A stretch of DNA of 64,000 nt from Xylaria sp. FL1777 (lineage: Eukaryota > Ascomycota > Sordariomycetes > Xylariales > Xylariaceae): the NCBI GenBank assembly GCA_022578965.1, contig MU400553.1:62001-126000 (forward strand). The letters run 5' to 3'. The notes under the pieces were generated by a model. That model was not told where the DNA came from. It did not search any database and saw only the letters and a list, made by a program, of their open reading frames with translations. The position numbers and the translations under genes are program-made. Shown here one piece after another: positions 32,742 to 43,525 of the stretch. Every line of letters begins with the position of its first letter. The first letter of the stretch is position 1.

Positions 32742-34306
32742 TCATTCCGACTCACTGTCACTTCCAAGAAATGCGAGGTCTGCCATCCTCTTGGATACCC
32801 GCGAGTTGGCTTTGACCTTGATATCTTCGTCATCCTTAGCGCTCAAATACTGTTTGTCGTCCTTGTCGTCCTTGTCGTCTTTATCGTCCTGATCCGATTC
32901 CTCTTTCAGTGATTTACGCACAGCCTTACTGCGTGTTGCCCGCCCGCTGCGGCCTTCGAGTCCCCAAAGTTCGTTCATCTCGTTGACAGCTTCCAACTCA
33001 CCCATTAATTCTCGCCTCTCCTTAATCTCTCTGGCTCTAGCCTCAGAGAAGCGACCATCCATTCCTACATTACGAAGCATGTCCCTGAGGTGTCTGATCT
33101 TCGCTTTGCTATCACTGCCGTACTTCTTCAGTTCGATACCCCATATTTTGCGCACTCCGCACTTGACTAGCTGTCCTTGAAGCTTCTTAATCTCTGCTTC
33201 ATCTCCTGTCAATTCCTTGGACGCAGATTGCTTAATTTTAGGAGCTTCCTTTGCACTCTTGCCTTTTCGTTTCTTTGGAGGCGGTTCGTCGAGTACCGAT
33301 GACAATGATGAGTCTGAATCGTCTGCCAATGGCTTATTTTCTTCCTTCTCTGGCTTAGTATCCTCCGGATCTTCGTCCTTTGCAGTGGCATCCCCATCAA
33401 CCTTCATGCCTGCTTGAATTTCGCTGCTTTCAGCTTTGTCCTCCGTGTCCATGTCATCCTCACTATCTGATTCAACCTTTGTGCGTTTTGTAGTTCGCTT
33501 TGCCGAAGCTCTGGACTGTTTCTGCTTCGACCGCGACGCCGAGGCTTTAATACTAGTACCTTTCTTGTCATCTTCTGAATCTTCCAACTTTCTCGACTTG
33601 GGTCCACGCTTCTTTGTAGGCTTTGGCTTGTCCTCGGAGGAACTCAGGTCGCTGAGCTCAGATTCGGATTCCTCTTTCTTAGACTTTTGATTCGTGCTGG
33701 ACTTGTCTACTTTCTTATTCTCCGTAGACTCGTATTCTGATAAGTCGAGGTCGCTTAATTCCGAGTCTGACTCCTCCTTCCGTTTCCTGTCTTTCTTAGC
33801 TGCCTTCTTCATGTTCTCTTTCTTGGGTTCCACATCCACGTCGCTCAATTTGCTGAGCGCTGAACTAGAAGACTCCTTTTTTGGCTTGGAGTTCCTAGAC
33901 GTTGCGGCAGAACTGGCCTTCTTACGGCGCTTCGGTGCCGGGGATGAAGACGACTCATCGCTTGACGATCGCTTCACGCCATGCTTGGTAGATTGTTCGA
34001 CTTCAGGCTCCGGGGCGGAGGAAAGGAGGTCATCTTTTGCTAGCAGTCCTCGCTATATACGTCTTGGTTAATGAAGTGGTAGGAAACGAGGGTGCGGGGC
34101 CTGTAGCCACTCACAACGAATTCCGTAATCAATCCCTTGCTGCGAGCCTTCCATTCCTGCGTCACAAAGAAGCCCTTTTCAAGGTCATTATCTTCTTCGA
34201 CGCGCTGACGGACCGAGTTGACCGTCACGGTGGTGGGATCGGCAGCATAGAGGTGGCCCGTAGCCTCTCTGAGATACGTCTCCAGAGCTTCCACAGACGG
34301 AGCCAT
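32742..34306 (-). CDS. HIRIP3-like histone chaperone (DEK-C type N-terminus)
   Basis: Two exons (34306-34115 and 34052-32742) join in phase 0 to give 500 aa. The intron has GTGAGT, a TTAAC branch and an ATAG acceptor. The N-terminal 64 residues (EALETYLREATG, then VRQRVEEDNDLEKGFF) form a DEK-C-like helical domain. A long disordered Ser/Glu/Asp/Lys region follows, with repeated SELSDL motifs and (DDK)n runs. The conserved C-terminal block contains LVKCGVRKIWGIELKKYGSD, then IRHLRDMLRNVGMDGRFSEA and RAREIKERRELMGELEAV, and matches the HIRIP3 histone-binding region that holds the CHZ motif. Such proteins bind H2A-H2B-type dimers in the nucleus. The acidic SDSESE end is typical. The exact partner is inferred from family. 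Confidence 0.8.
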
Positions 34307-35219
34307 GCCAAGAAAACAAGGAATTGCAATTCCAGGTCAAGGTGCCTACAAGTTATATGCGGTTATGAAAATGCAGATATGCGCCTGGGTGGAGGACAGC
34401 TGATTTGAAGGCTCAATGCTGCCACTAGCTGGCTCTGGTTCCGCGGCGCGTCGATGGAGATTGTGTTGATTGTGTCGTTTTACCGATTGGAGTGGGGTCT
34501 GCGCAAAATCAAAGGTGGGCCAGAATGTCTGGGGTAGGTACCTAGTATTGACTTATGTGGGTACCTACCTAGGTACATAGTCGGCAAACATAATAGGTAC
34601 ATCTACCTGGGTACTCCCATACAGCTATGGGGCGACTTGTTAGCACGCCAAGAATACCTAACAAAGAATGTTTTACAGGGCATGGATTGTATACAGTACC
34701 TTAGGTATAGACACAAATAGGTAAAATATGAAATATTTCCTTTCTTTAGGTAGGTAGGTACTTGTTCTTCCTTGTTACAGCTTCTCACAACCCAAGCTAC
34801 TCAACTACTCATAATTCTCCAAACCCCTTCATAACCGGCAATATGAGTAGAACATCTATTCACAATGTTGACGCAAGCTTCCCCGGTTAGGTTGAGGCTC
34901 TGAAGCAGAGAGCAGAAAAAGCCACCGAAGATTGCGTGCGAGACGATTGTATGTCCAAGTCTGCAACTTTTTGCTCTTGCAAATTTCTTTCTCTTTCTAA
35001 GCAAGCTGAAGGCGGACGCAAGCTCGCGACCATACCACATTCGCTTAATTCTGTCGTATGCCACCAATGGAAGCAACTTTGTCCCCGAAGCTTCCCTAGT
35101 CTTTAGAAGTAAGTTGTGGTACAACGGAGCCCTGTCCTTGACGAAACGATTAAGACCTCATGAGCTGCCTATCAGCCTATCAACCAATGGCATACTCTAG
35201 AGTCATCATAGAGCATTTG
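34307..35219. other. Spacer before the DUF3638 relic
   Basis: A 107-codon minus ORF (34801-35124) has no recognisable domain. The segment 34530-34770 is dense in TAGGTACCTA-type motifs. No gene is called. Confidence 0.4.
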
Positions 35220-37190
35220 CTCATGAGAAAATCCGAGTTAGATGAGCATGAGAGCGCCTTGATTGTACAATTTAGGGTGCTGGCAAGTGAGCTACCTATA
35301 TGAACGAGAGCACGCATGGATACACTACTTGTCAATGGTACCTTTATACAAGTTGCCAGAACAGTACGAGCAGAATCCAGCACATCAGAGGCTATTTGAT
35401 AATTCCACAATATACATAGATTATACTTTCCTTGGGAAAATGTATGCGCCTCTCGGGCAAGAAAACATTCGCCGGTCACAAATCTCATTTTAGTATCGGC
35501 ACCAAAGAGAACACGCTACCTGAGAGTTGCCTTTGGGTTCAAATAATAGATCAGGAGTTAACGTCCGAGCTCATACTTCCCTATATATTTCGCAATCAAT
35601 TCCCAATCACATTCATCGACGAATTTTTACACTGGTATAACGTCACTGAGGAGTATGTTGAGTTTTGTACTCGAGATCATGCATGGCTCCATTCCGACGA
35701 AAATTGGAAACTTTGTTGTGTTGGCGAAACAATTGACCGGGTGAGTGAAATCCCTACTTGACAAGCAAAGTACGACCGCTTTGCATTATTCCGGAATCTT
35801 CCAAGCTTTAGAAAATGCACTCTATATACATATTACTCTTGACCACACGACATCTAAATTAGAGATTAACTTACCTCGAATTCAACTTGGATTTTACACT
35901 ACACCGGGGCATACATTAGATCCCACTAGTATCGCGGTATCATAATCCACGAGGAACAAAGAATCAGAACACTTGTAGGGCTCAAGAATAGACTTATACT
36001 GAGGAATGGCAAATATAATTCAAGAGGCAGGGTCATCATACCAAACGGAAAGATATCATATTGGTATGGAAATGGCCATATCCACGTCGCAATGGAATAA
36101 CCAGATTGACCCATATCTAGGCAGGATAGTCAACAATGGTACCCTGACTAACAAATTGTTTCTAGAATATATTCATGGCGTGCGATTTCTAAGGTCCGCT
36201 GTCCTTCGGTCATTCCCGAGTGTAAAACATGAGGACGTAGATCTTCTCATGAATATTGCGAACCTCACTCCGATGCGAGAATACTACCCTAGGGACCTCC
36301 AAGGAATGTAGACTGTACACTGGTCGTCACATCTCGATTCCTAGCGCAGCATAGCGAATACTACGAGAGAATTAAAACGCGAAAAAATCCGTTCGGTTAT
36401 TGTTCAAACCCGGGATTTCGAAGGGGAAATCATACACAAGCATATGAAAAGGCCTACTCATCTCGCGACCATTCACAATACTTGAGCGGTGCCTTAAACG
36501 CTCTCTCTCTTTCGATTATGATCTTTCGGGGAGAAGCAACCCCACAAATATAGATGGATGACGATGTCTTTGCTAGCCCAGCTCCATCACAGGTCCCTAG
36601 TATCAACTTCGACATGCCTAGTGTCAAGGTCAAGACACAAGGCAGAAGAGATAGCACTTCTTCCCAGCTTACTGAAGCGGCTTGATAAAACAACTAGTCC
36701 TCCGTTTGAGAGGTAGTATATGAAGAGTCTAAGAGATGGTCAATCAGCTTTACGTGGGCTACGCAAAGTTTTCGTCCGATACCGAGAAACGTGGGATCGT
36801 ATCGTGGGCGAGGCGTATTCTGCGGCTACACGGCCGATCCGTGACGCGCTATGCGTCAACAACGAGATTGAAACCTCAAATTTGCCACGGCGGCACTTTC
36901 TGCTACTATCTTTAATATTTTTGTTGCAACATCTTTCTCGAAATAGGTGAAAGGATCTCTGAGAGAAATGGCTTGTTCACTATGGACTAGCGCTTACACA
37001 TCCTGCCGCGGGTCGGCTTTTGGGGGCCGTTTGGAATTCTGCGCCTCCGACCAAAGAATTATGCAACTCAATACTACGTACGTATGGGTGCAGGGGAATC
37101 TTCCGTCATTGTCCCAGTTGTCGCATGTTCTCCAGGGGCGTGGCAGAGCACGCTGTCGTGCCTTTTAGACCTACATGACTATCAAATGAA
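35220..37190 (+). pseudogene. Broken copy of the giant fungal DUF3638 (ubiquitinyl-hydrolase-like) protein
   Basis: Collinear pieces of one protein appear in changing plus-strand frames. TIYIDYTFLG and YAPLGQE lie near 35400-35465. After a frame change, the run from FSIGTKE to HSDENWKL (35485-35720) contains LILPYIFRNQFPITF. Another frame gives LEINLPRIQLGFYTTPG (35860-35920). Then come IHEEQRIRTLVGLKNRLILR with GKISY (35945-36095, stop at 36098), FLEYIHGVRFLRSAVLRSF and REYYPRDLQGM (36160-36311), and finally IMQLNTTY followed one frame off by MGAGESSVIVPVVA (37084-37125). The order and motifs fit the giant DUF3638/DUF3645 proteins of about 3000 residues. The usual GEGKSS P-loop is GAGESS here, losing the Lys. 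Several frameshifts and stops, no start codon, and an abrupt end at about 37190 show a dead, truncated copy. Family assignment is from recognition. Confidence 0.75.
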
Positions 37191-37692
37191 TGCCTGATCT
37201 CATACACAATAATGCCTCCCTCCAGGGATAAAATTGCATGCATATGTGAATTGATGTACCTTGGAACAGCCGAACAGCCACTATAGTCCTATTACTTACA
37301 TTACTTACGTGAACGAAGATGAGACGTGTAACATGTAACGTGACACACAATAGGTACAATATGCAATAAGCTAAGATCTCAGACGGGGGACCTTGCTGGT
37401 CTGTTTGACCCCTGGTAAGCAGGTAACGGCCTTGGTAACGCCCCGTTACCTAGGTATCCTAGCTGTAGCCCTATATCACCTATCTATCCCGCTATCGCAC
37501 GTGGAAGCTTATCTAGCTACTTGCATGGCGGGACATTACATTACCTACCTACTACCGTGCACGGCACAACAGCCTCGAGAATACACATCTCTGTAAAGCA
37601 GCACCTGGCCACCTCCAGTTGTACCTGTCGCTCACATCGTTGCCTACGTTTTGCTCCCCGACCCCTACCGTATCTGCACACATAGGCAGGAG
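37191..37692. other. Spacer upstream of the thioesterase
   Basis: Motifs such as TTACCTAGGTA (about 37446) and TTACATTACCTACCTAC (37534-37550) recur. No coding is seen. The thioesterase promoter should lie here. Confidence 0.4.
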
Positions 37693-38728
37693 ATGCTGGA
37701 GAATCCGTCCCTCATCTACGAGGGCCCGGCTACTCCATGGCTCAACAGGCAGCCGGCTCCTCTCATCCTCCTGCATGATGGTGGCGGCACCACGTTTAGC
37801 TACCATTGCTTGTATCCTATTGGCCGCACTGTCTACGGCATACACAATGCCCGGCTTGATGAAGGCGGATACTGGGAAAGCGGCATCTCTGGAATGGCCA
37901 GTCATTATATCGAGTTAATTGAGAAAACTCTACCTCGAGGAGGAGAGATCTTACTAGGGGGTGCGTTGGATAAGTCTATTTTCCCCTTCATATGTATCAA
38001 TCGCCTTTATCCGGCATTTCAGGACCCGTCATCCTCCGGTGTCGCTTGTGACACTCTCACGTTTCAACGGCGGACTCACCGTGACCTTCATGAGCAGCTC
38101 TTACTAATCTCGCATAAAGGCTGGTCCTTGGGAGGGCTTCTATCTCTCGAAGTGGCGTGGCAGCTCGCAAACCGACTGGCTGACTCAGAGCGCCCCAAGT
38201 TCACCATCTTAGGCATGATCTTTATCGATAGTGTGTATACAAAGAGGTTGTATGAGCTACGGGATATGCCCGAGCTGACGGCGCAGCCGATAATCAAGTC
38301 ACCTGAGGAGCTCAAAGCAATGCCTTTACGTGAGAAAGTCGACTTGAACATGACCCACGCCCGAATGATGATCACTCACTGGGATATGCCCGATTGGAAA
38401 GGGCGAGAGGATGAAATACCACCGACGATCTTGTTGCGCGCGAAGGAGCTAGTCCACCAGGACGGCCGAGCTTTGGTCGACTACACCCGCGAGCTTCGTT
38501 TGCTTGGCTGGGACCTATATCACAATGCGTGTTGGGTCAAAGAGGTTGTGGATATCGATGGTCATCACTTCAATATTTTCGAAGATAAATACGTAAGTCG
38601 CATCTTACTGATCACTCTCTATAGAATGTGTCAGAGTGAGGAATAATGTGCTCACGCTCGTACAGCTCAAAGATATAACCGCGAAAATAGCAGCCGCGGC
38701 GGACGCACTTGATAATGATAATTTCTAG
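37693..38728 (+). CDS. Stand-alone thioesterase (PKS/NRPS TE-like alpha/beta hydrolase)
   Basis: Three exons (37693-37960, 38120-38592 and 38666-38728) join in phase to give 267 aa. The N-terminus has PLILLHDGGGTTFSYHCL, the usual opening strand and oxyanion loop of TE domains. Splicing the first intron creates ILLGGWSLGGLLSLEVAWQL, with the nucleophile Ser at about 92. The acid is likely the Asp in GMIFIDSVY, and the base His sits in DIDGHHFNIF. Such enzymes release or edit thioester-bound polyketide or peptide intermediates. The first intron (159 bp) is a multiple of three without an in-frame stop, so retention would insert 53 residues just before the nucleophile. No synthase is in the window, so the partner is unknown. 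The neighbours are an AIM6-like gene and a Zn2Cys6 regulator. Confidence 0.85.
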
Positions 38729-39369
38729 AACGATTGTCTACTTGTTTTACGTATGCATGGCGGCGGTATCATAGACGAACTGGGTAATTGAGGAGGGAGA
38801 ACAATATGAACATCTAATGACTGGCGTTACGGGGCAAGGTCGTATATACCACTTTCATAAAACCTAGTCGGCTTAGAAAAGGTTGCTACCGCTGCTGCGG
38901 TGAGTTCAGCCGTTTCTTGTTCAAGGCTTGCTCAATCAGCTCCTCATAACAGCGTGGAAAGAGACTGATAAGGAGTAGGATGAAGGTGATGCGGTAATTC
39001 GCACTAGACTAGCGGGTTAGCAATGGTACTCGAATACAGTGTGCACATAACAATCATTTCGTTCATGCAACTAGTTTTGACAGACACCTTTAAACTTGGA
39101 TCTTTACGACTTTATTTTTATTTCATAGCTGTCATATTATGGTTATTGACATTACGATTGCTACTAGTGAGTTTGTTCGCTAGCGCTAGTCTTCGATGCT
39201 CATTCTATCAAGACCAGGTGGTCTTTCAAAGTACACTGACTAGGTGAAGAAAGCGGCTGCGTCGGATCAAGCTTTCAAATGAGATAGGGTATCGAAATAC
39301 CAATACTGTCTGATACGGGGCGACTGGAAGAGACAAAGAACCTAGGGTTTGAAATGCAACATAGAAACT
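38729..39369. other. Convergent spacer between thioesterase and AIM6-like gene
   Basis: No gene is recognised. The 74-codon plus ORF at 39023 is hydrophobic but has no supporting context. Confidence 0.45.
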
Positions 39370-40812
39370 TCAATTGTATGGGTATCTTCGAAAACTATAC
39401 AAACCTATAAGCCAAATAACAACCGTAGATATAACGAGATAAACTGAAATAGCAATGATCATGTACACGGACTTTAGGTATCCGTTCGTCCACGAACCCT
39501 GTGTCGCGGCATGGACATCATCAACATTCAGTATCCCCACCCCCTCCCGCGTCAGGACGTCCCAGATGTAGTCGCGGTAATTGATCGGCCACGCCGGCGT
39601 GTCCCAGTAACGGCATACCAAGCCGCTCTCCTTCGCCGCTCGAATTTGCGTGCGCAGCTTGCTTAACTGCGACCTGCTGAACCCGAGAGTAACGGAGCCA
39701 ATGGTCTTTTTCAACGACACGGACGAGTAGTGAGCGTTGTCGAGACTATATAAATGTCGCTCCCAGCTCGGCATGGACGAATTGCTCGTGCTTCCAGCCG
39801 CAAGTTGATTCACGGCAGGCAGAGTCTGCAACGGTGCGTCGAGGAATGTGTCGTGGTACGTCTCGAAGCTGTTGTTGGGATAGGCGTCGCGGAGCGAGTC
39901 TAGGGTTAGCATCCCCGACCCGACGACGACAATTGGCGCTGGCCAGCGCGTCTGATTCTCAGTCGAGTTCTCGCCTGTGGAGACTATCTCGTACCGCGTC
40001 AAGAACTGTCGCTGCCGCAGGGGCTCGAGCTGTTGGATGACAAGAGGCCATATTATCGACGGCTTCTCTTTGACGTCGATCAAGAGAACGACGGTAGTGT
40101 TGGGTTGCGTACCAAAGACCCCCTGCGCACGGTCGTACGTCGAATTGGCTGTCCAATTCGTATTCCGGCCGTTTAAGATCTCCAGTAGCGGGTTGATGTA
40201 CATAGATTGTAGCGTCTTGTTTGGTCGTAAAGCGCTCCGGTGGTGACCGACGAGTAGATCTTTCTTATCTTTCGAGAGCCATACGTCGGCTTCGACGCCG
40301 ATGCAGCCGGCTGTGAGAGCGGTGAAGAGGGGATGCTTCCTCAAATAGTCGTTATGTGAATGGCATCCACGTGGCATCACGGTTTGTGAAGGCTCGCCCA
40401 ACCAGGCCGAGACATTGACGGGCGACGTCGATGCATGGCTTTGGACTGCCTTGCTCCCGAATGTCAATGCGGAAGGCTCAGAGAATAGTTTGCCCGCTGG
40501 TACCTCGACGAATAACACCACGAACAGAATAAATCTAACATGAAATGAGAAGACTATTATCGAATTACCTGAAGAGTTGACTTACACCAGTGTGACGGGT
40601 ACCACGAAGCAGACTATTGTCCACTTGCGTGGTAAACCAGGCTTGGTGCACTCATTGACTAATTCTCTCAAGGTTTTCTCCCTTGTCTCGCCTCGCCGCT
40701 CCGGTCTAGCCGGTTCTTCTCGATGTAATGAACTTCGATGTGGTGTATTAGATGGCCGCGGCGTAAACCATCTGAAAGAAGAATAATGCCTTATAACAGT
40801 CACATAGGACAT
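39370..40812 (-). CDS. AIM6-like PLC/GDPD-fold phosphodiesterase, membrane-anchored
   Basis: Two exons (40812-40586 and 40534-39370) join in phase 2 to give 463 aa. The splice (GTAAGTC donor, GTTAG acceptor) completes an N-terminal membrane span, IVCFVVPVTLVFILFVVLFV, after a basic Arg/Pro-rich cytosolic head. The catalytic domain starts with CHSHNDYLRKHPLFTAL, whose paired His is the hallmark of the PLC-like phosphodiesterase fold, followed by GVEADVWLSKDKKDLLVGHH with the acidic metal ligands. A second hydrophobic segment near the C-terminus (MIIAISVYLVISTVVIWLIG) is a further span. Yeast Aim6 has no firmly known substrate. The best description is a secretory-pathway membrane phosphodiesterase. 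Several NxS/T sites fit a lumenal domain. Confidence 0.88.
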
Positions 40813-41718
40813 CTTCTCTTAATTCATCTCTAGAAAATAAAGTCTAGATCAAAACCGGAGTTTACTATGAGAGTGAATAGGCTACATAATTTCCTATAAA
40901 GGGACGTGGTCTGTCTTCTCTATAGTACTAATGCGGTGTATGCTACATCGTCAGCATCTTTATGATCTTCATAGACGGTCTGCTTTCTTTAGAGCATTAA
41001 GCGGCGCATGGTAAATAGTCAGCATCCTTCATCATCATCTCTATGGAGCTATGACATAGAACAGGCAGCCATTTATCGCTTTCGCCTATATGGAAATTGC
41101 TGGGTCGGTTCCTACGCTCTGCCAACATCGTCTCACTGCCGCTGCGGCTCCACACTCTCGGCAAGACTTTTTCTCCAATTGGGAGAAGTTAACTATACGG
41201 AATGTAGGAGAAGTGACTGCAAAGGACTTATCTAATACACTACTTGAAGATGGGTTAGGTACTGTAGTAGTAGCAGGTGGATACGTGTTGATGTTGTAGA
41301 CTCCGGTTTGAGATGGAGATGATGGAGATATTTGGCATGCGGCCACCGTAAGGCTTTCTTATATGCACAGTGTCTTGTTAAGAAAGTACTTACTAAAACT
41401 AGACAAAATTAGAAATACGCAGTATTTCGGTTCTGAGCCGCGTTGATTCATACCGTAAGCAGCCTAGAGCCAAGGCTCTGACAAATGCCCCATGATGACC
41501 TTTGAAACCTCACCGTATTCGGTTTACGGTACGGCTTCACATTTATAGGGTCGCATGCAATTCCCTTACGATGAAATCCGCAGCAGAATCCGCCGCCGAA
41601 TCCGCAGCGTAATGTATGGACGCCGCCCCCACCAGATCAACCCCCTAGTCTGCAAAAGTTACCGAAGATCATTGAGGCTCGGAACGCCTATCACTAACAG
41701 GTCAAGCAAACCAACAAC
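40813..41718. other. Divergent spacer between AIM6-like gene and Zn2Cys6 regulator
   Basis: A 69-codon plus ORF (41090-41299) and an antisense ORF are present but unrecognised. A trinucleotide-like GCAGAATCCGCCGCCGAATC repeat lies at 41582-41610. This spacer should hold both promoters. Confidence 0.4.
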
Positions 41719-43525
41719 ATGGTCGGCATCCCACGTTCTAAGGGCTGCAGGACCTGTAGGAGAAAGAAGATCAAGGTAATCAACGTTCTCATGTCTCATC
41801 TACGTAGTAGCCTATAGACTCACGTGCTCCGCCATCTCCTGTAGTGTGATGAGCAAAAGCCTCGCTGTGGACAATGCCGAAAGGGTGTGAGAGAGTGCGA
41901 AGGATACGACCAGCCCACCATCTTCCGCAACTCTTTCACTGGTGACTTCACCGAGACACCCCCCTCCGACGGCCAAAAGGCTATTCGGTTCAAGAATCAG
42001 TCTGTGGATGACGTCGCCTGGGCAAGCGCCCATGCGGCGCAAAGCGACAAGCAGCTGGTGCCGCGAAAAAGGCCAACCAAAGAGAGGGCTCATCCTTATG
42101 CCATCGCGAGGCTGAAGCGCGCCCAAGCCCAGCTTGCTGGAGCCACGCCTCTACCTCGTACCTTGGAATCTCAGGTCTGGGCTGTGGAGTGTATCATGGG
42201 CCAGTTCCTGGAAACATGCATGCCCCCTTCGGAAACTCAAGAGGCCCCGTTGGCCTGGCTGGGAGAAATCAAAGAAAGGGAGCGAGACATTGACGCCCTG
42301 CCGCTCGCCATGTCAGCGCTTGCCCTCGGTTGGGCTGGACATGTCAACAGCCAGCCACCGCTCGTCAGCAAAGGACTTCAGCTTTACAATGCCGCTATCC
42401 GACAGCTACGGAGCGACATGAGAACTTACTCGCCACTTCAATCGCTTGTGGTCACGACGGTCTTCGTGGCATTTGAGCTATGCCAGTTCGGCAGTAAGGG
42501 CAATCCAGGATGGCTCACGCATATGCAAGGGGTTGCCGCGTTTCTACAAGAGCTTGGGCCCGAGAAGGTCTCCGTCGATCCATACTTGAAAATCTACTCA
42601 TTCTGTCGCGTCGTTTTCGTGAGTATCGGTCAGATTGTTACCGAAATCTGGAGATGGGATATCTAATGGTGGCTTCTAGATTATGCAAGGACTCAATCGC
42701 CGGCGGTCAATCTGTGCCAGTTCACACATGTGGAAATACGGCCCCTTCCGGAATCACAGGAAGAACGCATATCATCAGTTCTACGACCTATCATCCGAGG
42801 CGTGCGTATTGTTAGAGCAAGCTGATAATCTAGAGCGATCTGTTGATGTTGAGACCGAACAGCCGACGCGAGTACTTCGGGACATGCTAGATCTTATATC
42901 TCGGCTCAAGAGATGGATGCAGAACTCCGATATCGTTGGCTTCAGCGGCCCTTTCAAGTTCCCTGACAATGACTCAGTCGCCCGTCATCGACTTGATTGC
43001 GCTACAGCGCGCGGGTACCCAACAAGGCTACCGTCAGACAGTGGATGGACTTCCGACGCACTCTACGGACAAAGAATGATGCATAATTACTGGACTCTAC
43101 GTCTAGACCTCTACATGACAATATTCGACAACTCAGTTCTCAGTTCACTGCTCGAGAATTCGGACGAGCTTCGGAGCTTGTTAATAACGGGATTAGAAAC
43201 AAGGGCCCCTGAAGCGGAGCGGTCGCTCACCGCCTTGGTGTTTGAAGAATGCCGCAGACTGGCGAACAGTATCGCGGTATATGGTAGCAGCAGCGCGTGT
43301 TATAGTACGTGCCAAAGTTTTGGTTCTCTTGTCACCATCTACACCCTCGAGACAGCAATTCGATGGTACGACCGTCACAATAGAGGCGCCAGCCAAATGG
43401 ATACCGAACTCGAACATCACTGCCGCGCGATACTATCCGGGATCAAGATTGAGGAGTCCAAGGATCCATGTGCTTTTGATGTCTCCATTCTACCTGATGA
43501 AGTCCTAAGGTGTCGTTGGTGCTGA
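41719..43525 (+). CDS. Zn2Cys6 transcription factor
   Basis: Three exons (41719-41775, 41845-42618 and 42680-43525) join in phase 0 to give 558 aa. The first intron splits the zinc cluster. Joined, it reads GCRTCRRKKIKCDEQKPRCG then QCRKGVRECEGY, with Cys at 10, 13, 20, 27, 30 and 37 in the canonical C-x2-C-x6-C-x6-C-x2-C-x6-C spacing. The basic RRKKIK stretch should contact DNA. The rest resembles the fungal-specific regulatory region, with helical segments such as ALPLAMSALALGWAGHVNSQ and GVAAFLQELGPEKV. Target genes are unknown. The adjacent AIM6-like and thioesterase genes are candidates by proximity only. Confidence 0.9.

Noticed and set aside
34801..35124. 107-codon minus ORF before the DUF3638 relic
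   Set aside because: No recognisable domain, and the sequence lies in a repeat-motif-rich spacer.
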